In this document: piece by piece, positions 25,158 through 33,222 of the stretch
Layout of the letters: each line of letters begins with the position of its first letter
How positions within the stretch are numbered: the stretch's first letter is position 1
NCBI RefSeq assembly: GCF_014654785.1
Contig: NZ_BNBD01000018.1
Coordinates: forward strand, 1-64,000
Direction of reading: 5' to 3'
From: Streptomyces mashuensis
GTDB lineage: Bacteria; Actinomycetota; Actinomycetes; Streptomycetales; Streptomycetaceae
Length of the DNA: 64,000 nt
Program-made: the position numbers and the translations under genes
The notes under the pieces: model-generated
What the model was told of the DNA's origin: nothing
Database searches by the model: none
The model's input: the letters and a program-made list of their open reading frames with translations, nothing else

Positions 25158-26360
25158 CTACCAGGTGACCGGGATCTCGGTGAAGCCCTCCGTGAATCCG
25201 CCCAGGCCGCGCGGCAGCCGGTCGCCGGGGACGGCCAGCCGCAGGTCCGGCAGTTGTTCCAGCAGGGAGCGGGTGGCGACCTGGAGCTCCATCCGGGCCA
25301 GCGCGGCGCCGGCGCAGTAGTGCAGCCCCGCGCCGAACGTCATGTGGTGGTTGTCGGTGCGCCGGATGTCGAGGCGGAACGGCTCGGGGAAGACCTCCTC
25401 GTCCATGTTGGCCGACTCCTCCGACAGCAGCACGCTGGTGCCCTTGGCGATGACCGTGCCGTCGGACAGCGGGATGTCCTCGACCGCGTAGCGCAGTGTG
25501 CCGACCGACGAGCCCATGATCTGGGTGCGCAGCAGCTCCTCGACCGCACTCGGTACGAGGGACCAGTCGGCCTGGATCTCCTCCACCAGCTCGCGGTGGT
25601 GCAGCAGCACGGCCGTGCTCGCGCCGATCTGGCTCGCCGTGGTGACGTAGCCGGCGATCAGCAGGCCCTGGGTCCAGAACCGCAGCTCGTGCTCGGAGAG
25701 CCGGTTGTTGTCCTCGTCCCGGGCCTTGATCAGCCCGCTGACGAGGTCGTCGCCGGGCTGCTCGCGCTTGCTGTCGATGAGTTCTCCGAGGTACTGCCAC
25801 AGCCCCTCGCGGCACCGCTGCATCTCCTCCACCGGCAGCTTGGTGACGGACAGGAAGCCGTCCACCAGGTACCGGAACCGGTCCCGGTCCTCCAGCGGCA
25901 CGCCCAGCAGGCGGCAGATGACCCGGATGGGCAGCGGGTAGGCGAAGGCCTCGTTGAGGTCCGTGGGCCGGGTGCCGGCCTTCATCGCCGCGATGAGCTC
26001 GTCGCAGACGCCTTGCGCCACCGGGCGCAGCGCCTCGACGCGGCGGGCTGTGAACGCCCGGGTGACGAGGCCGCGGACGCGGATGTGGTCCGGCGGGTCG
26101 GGGTTGATCTCGGGGTCGGCGAACAGTTCGTTGTCGGCGGAGATCCGGGCGACGTCGGGCCGCTGCCGGCGGGAGATGTTGCGGCTGAGCCGGTGGTCGG
26201 CGAACAGGGCGCGCACGTCGGCGTAGCGGGTGACCATCAGGGCCCGGTCGCCGCTGGGCAGGGTGACGGTGACGGCGGCCTGGTCGCGGAGTCCGCGCAG
26301 GGCGTCGGGGATCTCCATGGGCGGGGTCCACGGAAAGGGATAGCTCAGGGGTGCGGTCAT
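25158..26360 (-). CDS. Cytochrome P450 with altered I-helix
   Basis: A 400-residue P450 with the heme loop FGAGLHYCAGAALAR (Cys ligand near 348) and ExxR as EELLR. The oxygen-activation motif near residue 237 reads AGYVTT, so Val replaces the usual Asp or Glu beside the conserved Thr. Such changes occur in P450s that carry out couplings or other non-standard reactions, though some still hydroxylate. ATG at 26360 is used. A longer reading from 26486 passes through the tandem repeats at 26376 and has no homologous fold. Its place beside the aromatic PKS suggests late tailoring of the polyphenol. Confidence 0.9.
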   Translation of the reverse strand: MTAPLSYPFPWTPPMEIPDALRGLRDQAAVTVTLPSGDRALMVTRYADVRALFADHRLSRNISRRQRPDVARISADNELFADPEINPDPPDHIRVRGLVTRAFTARRVEALRPVAQGVCDELIAAMKAGTRPTDLNEAFAYPLPIRVICRLLGVPLEDRDRFRYLVDGFLSVTKLPVEEMQRCREGLWQYLGELIDSKREQPGDDLVSGLIKARDEDNNRLSEHELRFWTQGLLIAGYVTTASQIGASTAVLLHHRELVEEIQADWSLVPSAVEELLRTQIMGSSVGTLRYAVEDIPLSDGTVIAKGTSVLLSEESANMDEEVFPEPFRLDIRRTDNHHMTFGAGLHYCAGAALARMELQVATRSLLEQLPDLRLAVPGDRLPRGLGGFTEGFTEIPVTW

Positions 26361-26375
26361 CGGTGTCGTCGGCCT

Positions 26376-26408
26376 TTCCACTCCGGTTCCACTCCGGTTC
26401 CATTCCGG
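26376..26408. repeat. Three tandem 11-base repeats in the P450 leader
   Basis: Units TTCCACTCCGG, TTCCACTCCGG and TTCCATTCCGG follow one another just upstream of the P450 start codon, between it and the TenA-like gene stop. They may be a slippage product in a spacer or may affect translation of the P450. Confidence 0.6.
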
Positions 26409-26437
26409 TGCTCTCGTCGCTTCTCTGGGGCGTTGCG

Positions 26438-27106
26438 TCACACGGGCCACGCGGGCCGGGTCCAGGCGCTCTCGGCGAACGTCCACTCGTAGCGGACGGC
26501 CTGCCGGAAGGCGTCCACGAGCCGTTCGCGCCCGTCCTCGCCCGACCGTTCCGCGATCTCCTCGGCCACGGCGAGGCAGCGTTCCACGACGTGCGCGTAG
26601 CCCTCGGCCGGCTGGTAGAGCGCGATCCAGGGGGCGTAGCGGGAGCCGGGGGTGTGGCGTTCGGCGAGGTCCTGGGAGACGCGCTGGTTGAACCAGGCCA
26701 TGGGCAGCAGGGCCCCGGCGGCCGCGGCCGGCGAGGCCGCCGCCGCGGCCAGGAAGAAGGAGCAGTGGGCGAGGGCGAGGGGGTCGGCGGGCGCCCGGTC
26801 CGCGGGGGTCTTCACGCCGAGGTGCGGGGCGAGTTCGGTGAAGGCGTCGCTGAGCCGGTCGCGGGCCTGGAACGTGCCGGTCGCGGCGCGCGCCCAGAAC
26901 GCCGCGTGGGCGTCGTCGGGCGCGGTGGCGGCGCTGCGGGCCAGGGCGCGGGCGTAGGCGGGCAGCAGGTGGCCGGTGTCCTGCTCGACGAAGTGCGTGA
27001 GCGCCTCGCCGGGGAGCGTGCCGGAGCGCAGTCCCGCCCAGAAGGGGTGGTCGAGCACCCGGTGCAGCACCGGTTCGGCGATCCGGGTCAGCCGGTCTCG
27101 CAGCAT
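26438..27106 (-). CDS. TenA/PqqC-fold protein lacking thiaminase Cys
   Basis: A 222-residue all-helical protein of the TenA (thiaminase II) family, recognisable from its LDHPFWAGLRSGTLP start and the YEWTFAESAW end, which keeps the catalytic-type Glu. In thiaminase II a Cys is expected in the LLPC motif; here it is LLPMAWF, so thiamin hydrolysis is unlikely. TenA-fold proteins in biosynthetic clusters can be cofactorless or metal-dependent oxidases. ATG at 27106 has a GGAAAGGAAGC ribosome site. It lies between the amidotransferase and P450 genes in one operon. Confidence 0.78.
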   Translation of the reverse strand: MLRDRLTRIAEPVLHRVLDHPFWAGLRSGTLPGEALTHFVEQDTGHLLPAYARALARSAATAPDDAHAAFWARAATGTFQARDRLSDAFTELAPHLGVKTPADRAPADPLALAHCSFFLAAAAASPAAAAGALLPMAWFNQRVSQDLAERHTPGSRYAPWIALYQPAEGYAHVVERCLAVAEEIAERSGEDGRERLVDAFRQAVRYEWTFAESAWTRPAWPV

Positions 27107-27150
27107 CGTTCGCTTCCTTTCCGAAGGGCCGGTGGCGACGGGCCGGGCGG

Positions 27151-28998
27151 TCACGGCGTCAGGCGCACGCCGTAGTGGCGGAGCCAGGCGTCGAGCTGGA
27201 GCGCCATCTCGACGTTGCGGCGCTCGCCCCAGCCGGTGGTGTGCACGGGCCGGTCCTCGGCGAGCAGCCTCCGGGCGGCGGGCAGGTCGAGCAGGGGGCG
27301 GACGGGGCTGTTGGGGTCGGCGACGACGTCCGCGAGGCGGTCGCGCAGGACGTGCCCGTAGCCGGGGTCCTGGGTGATGGGGAAGGGGCTCTTGGGCCGG
27401 CGCAGCACGGACTCGGGGAGGAGGCCGCGCAGGGCGGCGCGCAGTGGGCTCTTCTCCTGGCCGTCGCGGGTCTTGAGGTGCCAGGGGATGGTGTGGACGT
27501 ACTCCACGAGCCGGTGGTCGCAGTAGGGGACGCGTATCTCCAGGCCGACGGCCATGCCGAGGTGGTCGTTGCGGGTGAGGAGCAGTGGCAGCCAGCGGGT
27601 GAGGTGCAGATGTCCGACGCGGCGCTGGAGGGCCTCGCGGTCGTCCTCGCCGGCGACGGGCGGGACCTCGCGGACGGCCTCGGCGTACCGGTCGGCGGAG
27701 TAGCCGGGCACGTCGGTCTTCTGCAGCAGGCCCGGGTCGAGGAGCCCGGTGCCCATGCCGTGCGGTGCGACGCCGAAGCCCATGGTGACCCAGGGGAAGT
27801 TGCCGCTGTCGACGAGGGCGCGGTCGGTGAAGGAGCGGTAGCCGCCGAAGAGTTCGTCGGCGGCCTCGCCCATCAGGGCGACCGTGGAGTGCTGCCGGAC
27901 GGCGCGCAGCAGCAGGTAGAGGGAGCGGTCCATGTCGGGGGTGGGCCGGGGCAGGTCCTGGGCCACGAGCGCGGCGTGGCCGGTGACGGGGTCGGCCAGG
28001 TCGGCGGTGCGCAGGACGACGGGGCGGTGCTCGGTGCCGACGAAGGCGGCGACCTCGGCGGCGTAGGGCGCGTCGGGGCTGTCGTGCCAGAAGTCCTGCC
28101 GGAACCGTTCGGTGTGGCCCTCGAAGTCGACGGCGAAGGTGCGCGGCCGGGTGCCGGCGCCGTGCCGGGCGGCGAGGGCGGCGATGGCGCTGGAGTCGAG
28201 GCCGCCGGACAGCAGGGTGCACAGGGGCACGTCGGCGACGAGGTGGGAGGCGACGGCCTCCTCCAGCAGGCCGCGGACGGTGTCGACGGTGGTGGGCCAG
28301 TCGTCGGTGTGCTCGTGGGCCGGCAGCTCCCAGTAGCGGCGTTCCCGCAGGCCGCCGCGGGTGACGGTGAGGACGTGGCCGGCGCGGACCTGCCGCACGC
28401 CGCGGTAGACGGCGTGGCCGGGGGTGGCGATGTACGAGAGGAGTTCGGCGAGGCCCTCGCGGTCGACCGCCGGCTCGACGAGGGGGTGTGCGAACAGCGC
28501 CTTGACCTCGGAGCCGAACAGCACGCCTTGCGCGGTGGGCGCGTAGTAGAGGGGTTTGACGCCGAGCCGGTCGCGGGCGAGCAGCAGCGTGTCGTGCCGC
28601 GGGTCCCAGACGGCGAAGGCGAACATCCCGTCGAGGTGCTCGGCGCAGTGCTCGCCCCACTCCAGGTAGGCGCGGAGCACGACCTCGGTGTCGCCGGCGG
28701 TGCGGAAGCGGTGGCCGAGGGCGGTCAGCCGGTCGCGCAGGGCGCGGTAGTTGTAGACCTCGCCGGTGTACACGAGGACGGCCAGGACGGTGCCGTCGTG
28801 CTCGGCGACCATGGGCTGGGCGCTGCCGGGCAGGTCGATGACGGCGAGCCGGCGGGAGGCCAGGGCGGCGTGCCGGCCGGTCCAGACGGCCTCGGCGTCC
28901 GGGCCGCGGTTGGCCATGGCAGCCACCATGGTGCGGACGGTGGCGGCGTGTTCGGTGAGGTCCCGCTCGAAGTCGATCCATCCGGCCAGCCCACACAT
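27151..28998 (-). CDS. Asparagine-synthetase-like glutamine amidotransferase
   Basis: A 615-residue AsnB-type enzyme. After Met removal the N-terminal Cys2 (MCGLAGW) is the glutaminase nucleophile, and residues to about 210 form that domain. The synthetase domain has the ATP pyrophosphatase loop SGGLDSS near 266. In aromatic polyketide clusters such enzymes turn a carboxyl group into an amide, as in fredericamycin, lysolipin and xantholipin type pathways, or attach an amino acid, as in pradimicin. Here it probably amidates the polyketide carboxylate. It is encoded after the glycosyltransferase and before the TenA-like gene. Confidence 0.92.
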   Translation of the reverse strand: MCGLAGWIDFERDLTEHAATVRTMVAAMANRGPDAEAVWTGRHAALASRRLAVIDLPGSAQPMVAEHDGTVLAVLVYTGEVYNYRALRDRLTALGHRFRTAGDTEVVLRAYLEWGEHCAEHLDGMFAFAVWDPRHDTLLLARDRLGVKPLYYAPTAQGVLFGSEVKALFAHPLVEPAVDREGLAELLSYIATPGHAVYRGVRQVRAGHVLTVTRGGLRERRYWELPAHEHTDDWPTTVDTVRGLLEEAVASHLVADVPLCTLLSGGLDSSAIAALAARHGAGTRPRTFAVDFEGHTERFRQDFWHDSPDAPYAAEVAAFVGTEHRPVVLRTADLADPVTGHAALVAQDLPRPTPDMDRSLYLLLRAVRQHSTVALMGEAADELFGGYRSFTDRALVDSGNFPWVTMGFGVAPHGMGTGLLDPGLLQKTDVPGYSADRYAEAVREVPPVAGEDDREALQRRVGHLHLTRWLPLLLTRNDHLGMAVGLEIRVPYCDHRLVEYVHTIPWHLKTRDGQEKSPLRAALRGLLPESVLRRPKSPFPITQDPGYGHVLRDRLADVVADPNSPVRPLLDLPAARRLLAEDRPVHTTGWGERRNVEMALQLDAWLRHYGVRLTP

Positions 28999-29020
28999 GC
29001 TGCGTCCTCGTCTGTCGCGA

Positions 29021-29048
29021 TATCAGTGGTATCGGCGGTATCAGGCGG
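29021..29048. repeat. Short tandem TATC repeats upstream of the amidotransferase
   Basis: TATCAGTGG, TATCGGCGG and TATCAGGCGG follow one another in the 77-base gap between the glycosyltransferase stop and the amidotransferase start. The pattern resembles the small repeats before the P450 gene of the same operon. Confidence 0.5.
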
Positions 29049-29075
29049 TGGTCCTTGCGCTGCGCCCGGCAGGCC

Positions 29076-30215
29076 TCACCCCGGCAGCCCCAGGGCCGTG
29101 CGCGGGTCCGCCGCCAGTGCGGACGGCGGCGGCGGCCGGTGCATCTCCTCCCGCAGCCGCGCCGCGGCCTCCCGCGCGGTGCCGTCCTCCAGCAGCCGGG
29201 CGGTCTCCTCGCGCAGCCGCGCGGGCCCGGCGTCACCGGCGGGCAGCAGCGTGCCGGCGCGGGCGCCGGCCACAGCGGCGGCGTGCGCGGCGTGGTCGGG
29301 CAGCTGCGGGACGAGCAGCAGCGGCAGGCCGTGGTGCAGCGCCGTCATGGACGTACCGGCGCCGCCGTGCGCCACGACCAGGTCGCAGCGGGCGAACAGG
29401 CCGTCCAGCGGTGCGTCGACCACCACGCGTACGTCGTCCGGCAGCCGGCCGAGCAGCGGCACCTGGGCGGCGGAGACCGCGGCGACCAGCTCGACGCCCA
29501 GGGGGTGCAGGGCACGCAGCACGGCCGGCAGCAGGAAGCGGGCGGGCGACAGCTTCGCCATGGTGTGCCCCCACGTCACGCAGACGCGGGGGCGGGTGGC
29601 GGTGGGCAGGCCGACCGGCCGCCCGTTGCCGTTGTACGGCACGTAGCGCACCGGTACGGCGGGCACGCCGCCGGGCAGGCGCAGGCCGGGTGGCGTGGGG
29701 TCGACCGTCACGGTGCCGTACAGGTCGGTGCCCTCCACGCCGTGGCGGGCGGCCAGCGGCGCGAACATGCCGGGCAGCACCGCGCGGGCCCGCTGCATCA
29801 GGTCGGTGCCGTAGAGGTGGCGTACGGCCGGCACGCCGAGGGCCGCGGCGGCCAGCGGGCCGGCCAGGGTGGTGGGTTCGTAGACGACGGCGTCGGGCCG
29901 GTACTCGGCGCCGAGGGCGACCAGCCCGTCGAGCATCGACTCGGCGTGGGCGAGGACCATGTACGCGGCCCGCGGCCCGGAGCCGGGCGAGGCCCGCCGG
30001 TGCGCCGTGCCCAGCACGTAGCCGCGCACCATCGCCACCGCGTCCACGTCGTGCCCGACGGGCACGGCCGGCAGTCCGCACCGGGCCGCCTCCGCCACCA
30101 GCGCGGGCTGGACGGCGACGAGGACCTCGTGGCCGGCGGCCCGGCAGGCCCACGCCTGGGTCACCAGCGCGTACAGGTGCGACGGCCACGCCCAGGTGGT
30201 GAACAGCAAGCGCAT
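29076..30215 (-). CDS. Macrolide-type glycosyltransferase (GT-B)
   Basis: A 379-residue GT1-like enzyme. The N-terminal acceptor domain opens with MRLLFTTWAWPSHLYALVTQ. The donor domain carries VVAHGGAGTSMTALHHGLP followed by LLLVPQLPDH, the actinomycete version of the nucleotide-sugar signature. It should transfer a sugar from an activated donor to the polyketide. No deoxysugar biosynthesis genes are visible in the window, so the donor is either a common NDP-sugar or made from genes elsewhere. ATG at 30215 begins the minus-strand operon, divergent from the SDR gene at 30399. Confidence 0.9.
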   Translation of the reverse strand: MRLLFTTWAWPSHLYALVTQAWACRAAGHEVLVAVQPALVAEAARCGLPAVPVGHDVDAVAMVRGYVLGTAHRRASPGSGPRAAYMVLAHAESMLDGLVALGAEYRPDAVVYEPTTLAGPLAAAALGVPAVRHLYGTDLMQRARAVLPGMFAPLAARHGVEGTDLYGTVTVDPTPPGLRLPGGVPAVPVRYVPYNGNGRPVGLPTATRPRVCVTWGHTMAKLSPARFLLPAVLRALHPLGVELVAAVSAAQVPLLGRLPDDVRVVVDAPLDGLFARCDLVVAHGGAGTSMTALHHGLPLLLVPQLPDHAAHAAAVAGARAGTLLPAGDAGPARLREETARLLEDGTAREAAARLREEMHRPPPPSALAADPRTALGLPG

Positions 30216-30398
30216 CGCGGCGCGTCCCCTTCCAGCCGGTGGTCGCCGCCATGCTGGGCCGGGCACCTCGCGGCGGGCTCGAGGACGGCTGGGCAGCCGC
30301 GTCGCCCCCGCCTCACCGGCCGTCGAGCCCCGGCCGGGACGGTGGCCACCGGACCGGCAACAGGAGCGGCGGGCGGACCGCCGGGAGAGGAGGCGGCC

Positions 30399-31082
30399 GT
30401 GGGGTTCCACCGCACCGCCCTGGTCACCGGGGCGAACCGGGGTATCGGCCTGGCCACCGCGCGGGCCCTGCTCGGCGCCGGGTGGCGCGTGGTGCTGACG
30501 GCACGGGACGGGGCGGCGGCCCGCGCGGCCGCGACGGCCCTGGGGCCGGGCGCGCGGGGGCTCGCGCTGGACGTGACATGCCCGGAGGGCGTGGCGGCGG
30601 CCCGCGAGGCGGCCGGGCCGGTGGACGGCCTGGTGAGCAACGCCGGGGTGCTGCTGGACGCGGGTCACGACGTGCTGACCGTGCCCCTGGAGACGGTGCG
30701 GGCCACGCTGGAGGTGAACGTGCTGGGCGCCTGGCGGGTCTGCCAGACCTTCGTGCCCGGCATGGTGGCGGCGGGCTGGGGGCGGGTGGTGCTGCTGTCC
30801 AGCGGTACGGGCACCTTCGGCGCGGGCCTCCACCCCGGCACGCCCGCGTACTCCCTGTCCAAGACGGCCGTCAACGCCCTGACGACGCTGCTGGCCGCCC
30901 GCACCCGCGGCACCGGCGTGCTGGTCAACGCGGTCAACCCCGGCCGCACCCGCACCCGCATGCTGCCCGGCGGCGAACGGTCGCCGCAGGAGGCCGCCGC
31001 GGACGTGCTGCACGCCCTCGCCCTGCCCGACGACGGGCCGACGGGCGTCCTGCTGCGGCACGGCCGGCCCACCGCCTGGTGA
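30399..31082 (+). CDS. SDR-family reductase
   Basis: A 227-residue SDR similar to carbonyl-reductase types: cofactor loop TGANRGIG near 10-17, SNAG in place of NNAG, active-site LLSSG and YSLSK. GTG at 30399 is preceded by AGAGGAGG. It is the first plus-strand gene of block 2, separated by 105 bases from the cyclase gene. Along with the second SDR at 35765 it gives this pathway two ketoreductase candidates, as in many angular or pentangular polyphenol clusters. Confidence 0.87.
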   Translation: MGFHRTALVTGANRGIGLATARALLGAGWRVVLTARDGAAARAAATALGPGARGLALDVTCPEGVAAAREAAGPVDGLVSNAGVLLDAGHDVLTVPLETVRATLEVNVLGAWRVCQTFVPGMVAAGWGRVVLLSSGTGTFGAGLHPGTPAYSLSKTAVNALTTLLAARTRGTGVLVNAVNPGRTRTRMLPGGERSPQEAAADVLHALALPDDGPTGVLLRHGRPTAW

Positions 31083-31094
31083 CCCGCCCCCGCG

Positions 31095-31134
31095 TTCGAA
31101 GCCCGCTTGACCCCCCTTCCAGGAGCCTTCAAGA
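31095..31134 (+). promoter_or_regulatory. Possible SARP-type heptamer repeats
   Basis: Heptamers TTCGAAG (31095), TTCCAGG (31117) and TTCAAGA (31128) fall 22 and 11 bases apart, the helical spacing used by Streptomyces antibiotic regulatory proteins. The site lies in the gap before the cyclase-KS operon. No SARP gene is in this window, and the match is weak. Confidence 0.25.
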
Positions 31135-31187
31135 GCCGTCTGCGACGGTCTGCTGCGTCAGCGCACCCGTGCCCGGAGGAGGGCGAT

Positions 31188-31523
31188 GTGCACCGCACGC
31201 TGATCGTCGCCAGGCTGAGGACCGACGACCCCTCGCGCATAGCGGACGTCTTCGGCGCGTCGGACGCCACGGACCTGCCGCACATGGTGGGGGTGGACCG
31301 GCGGACCCTCTTCACCTTCCACGACCTGTACTTCCACCTCGTCGAGGCGGACCAGGACATCGGCCCCAGCCTCTACCGGGCGCGCAGCCACCCCCTGTAC
31401 GCCGACATCAACCGGCGCCTGGCCGAGCTCGTCGCGCCGTACGACCCCAACTGGAAGGAACCCAAGGACGCCATGGCCTCGCCGTTCTACGTGTGGAGCG
31501 CCCGCAACGGGAGGGAACGGTGA
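31188..31523 (+). CDS. TcmI-family polyketide cyclase
   Basis: A 111-residue ferredoxin-like-fold cyclase with the family features VARLRTDDPSRIADVFGASDATDLPHMVGV, then TLFTFHDLYFHLVEAD, and a C-terminal PFYVW. Members close a late ring of aromatic polyketides, usually on multicyclic substrates. GTG at 31188 has GGAGGAGGG just upstream; the ATG at 31186 is out of frame. It overlaps the cupin gene by four bases, starting the order cyclase, cupin, KS, CLF, ACP, aromatase known from the tetracenomycin cluster. Confidence 0.9.
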   Translation: MHRTLIVARLRTDDPSRIADVFGASDATDLPHMVGVDRRTLFTFHDLYFHLVEADQDIGPSLYRARSHPLYADINRRLAELVAPYDPNWKEPKDAMASPFYVWSARNGRER

Positions 31524-31945
31524 GCGGCGGGCGGCACCGGGTCAACGCCTCGGACGTGGCGGCCAACCGGCGGCGCGGCGGCGAGCTGCGCGTCACGCTC
31601 AGCCCGCGCACGGTCGGCTGCACCTCCGGCTTCGGCGGCGTGCTGCGGCTGGAGCCCGGCGAGTACGTCAGCGAGCACTACCACCCGTACTCCGAGGAGT
31701 TCCTGCACGTCGTCAGCGGCCGGCTGGAGATGGCCGTGGACGGCGAGCCGGTGCCGCTGGGGCCCGGCGACTCGCTGTACGTGCCCATCGGCGTGCGGCA
31801 CCGCCTCGTCAACACCGGCGACGAGCCGGCCACCGGCGTCTTCCACCTGTCGCCGCTGGCGCCCCGCCCCGAACTGGGCCACGTGGACACCGAGCCGGTG
31901 CCGGAGCCCGGCCGGCCCGCGCCCGACGTCGGGACGGGCCCGTGA
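31520..31945 (+). CDS. TcmJ-like cupin protein
   Basis: A 141-residue single-cupin protein. The metal-ligand set is visible: HYHPYSEEFLHVV in the first motif (His, His, Glu) and PIGVRHRLVNT in the second (His). Relatives in tetracenomycin-like clusters help cyclisation or oxygenation of the folded chain. The start GTG overlaps the cyclase stop and its stop overlaps the KS start, so the three are coupled. Confidence 0.88.
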   Translation: MSGGRHRVNASDVAANRRRGGELRVTLSPRTVGCTSGFGGVLRLEPGEYVSEHYHPYSEEFLHVVSGRLEMAVDGEPVPLGPGDSLYVPIGVRHRLVNTGDEPATGVFHLSPLAPRPELGHVDTEPVPEPGRPAPDVGTGP

Positions 31946-33204
31946 GGGGCGACCGCGCCGTCGTCACCGGCATCGGCGTGGTGGCCCCGGGGGCGGTGGG
32001 CCGCGAGCCCTTCTGGGAGCTGCTCACCGCCGGCCGCACCGCGACCCGCCGCATCACCTGCTTCGACCCGTCCGCGTTCCGCTCCCGGATCGCCGCCGAG
32101 GTGGACTTCGACCCGTACGCGGCCGGGCTGACGTCCCAGCAGGTACGGCGCATGGACCGCGCCGCGCAGTTCGCCGTCGTCAGCACCCGCGAGGCCGTCG
32201 CCGACAGCGGCCTGGAGCTGCCCGCCGCCGACCCCGGCCGCGTCGCGGTGTCCCTGGGCAGCGCCGTCGGCTGCACCGTCGGCCTGGAGGAGGAGTACCG
32301 CGTCCTGTCCGACGACGGCCGGCACTGGCTGGTGGACCACACCTACGGCGTGCCCCACCTGTACGGCTACATGGTGCCCAGCACCCTGGCCGTCGAGGTC
32401 GCCCACGAGGTGGCCGCGGAGGGCCCGGTGGCGCTGGTCTCCACCGGCTGCACCTCCGGCCTGGACTCCATCGGGCACGGCGCCCGCCTCATCGAGGAGG
32501 GCACCGCCGACGTCGTCGTCGCCGGCGCCACCGACGCGCCGCTGTCCCCCATCACGTCGGCCTGCTTCGACGCGATCCAGGCGACGTCCCCCAACAACGA
32601 CGACCCCGAGCACGCCTCGCGCCCCTTCGACGCCCGGCGCGACGGCTTCGTGCTCGGCGAGGGCGCCGCCGTGCTCGTCCTGGAGGCGGCGTCGGCGGCC
32701 CGCGCGCGGGGCGCCCGGATGTACGCGGAAATCGCCGGCTTCGCGAGCCGCAGCAACGCCTTCCACATGACCGGCCTCAAACCCGATGGCCGGGAGATGG
32801 CCGAGGCCATCGACACGGCGCTGCGCCGGGCCCGCCGCGACCCGTCCGCCGTCGACTACGTCAACGCGCACGGCTCGGGCACCCGGCAGAACGACCGGCA
32901 CGAGACGGCCGCGTTCAAACGCAGTCTGGGCGACCGGGCGTACCGGGTGCCCGTCAGCTCCATCAAGTCCATGATCGGGCACTCGCTGGGCGCCATCGGC
33001 TCGCTGGAGGTCGCGGCCTGTGCCCTGGCGCTGCGCGCACAGGTGGTGCCGCCCACGGCCAACCTGCGCCACCGGGACGCCGAGTGCGACCTGGACTACG
33101 TGCCGCTGACCGCGCGGGAGCACCGGATGGACACGGTCCTCAGCGTGGGCAGCGGCTTCGGCGGGTTCCAGAGCGCGGCCGTGCTGACGCGTGCCGGCAC
33201 GTGA
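31942..33204 (+). CDS. Aromatic type II PKS ketosynthase alpha
   Basis: A 420-residue KS-alpha of the minimal aromatic PKS. Cys170 lies in STGCTSGLDSIGHG, the first His in NAHGSGTRQND and the second His in GHSLGAIGSLE. The GCTSGLD context is characteristic of aromatic rather than fatty acid or reduced-chain KSs. It forms the condensing heterodimer with the CLF encoded 18 bases downstream. GTG at 31942 overlaps the cupin stop. Confidence 0.95.
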   Translation: MRGDRAVVTGIGVVAPGAVGREPFWELLTAGRTATRRITCFDPSAFRSRIAAEVDFDPYAAGLTSQQVRRMDRAAQFAVVSTREAVADSGLELPAADPGRVAVSLGSAVGCTVGLEEEYRVLSDDGRHWLVDHTYGVPHLYGYMVPSTLAVEVAHEVAAEGPVALVSTGCTSGLDSIGHGARLIEEGTADVVVAGATDAPLSPITSACFDAIQATSPNNDDPEHASRPFDARRDGFVLGEGAAVLVLEAASAARARGARMYAEIAGFASRSNAFHMTGLKPDGREMAEAIDTALRRARRDPSAVDYVNAHGSGTRQNDRHETAAFKRSLGDRAYRVPVSSIKSMIGHSLGAIGSLEVAACALALRAQVVPPTANLRHRDAECDLDYVPLTAREHRMDTVLSVGSGFGGFQSAAVLTRAGT

Positions 33205-33222
33205 GAGGAGCAGGAGGAGGCC

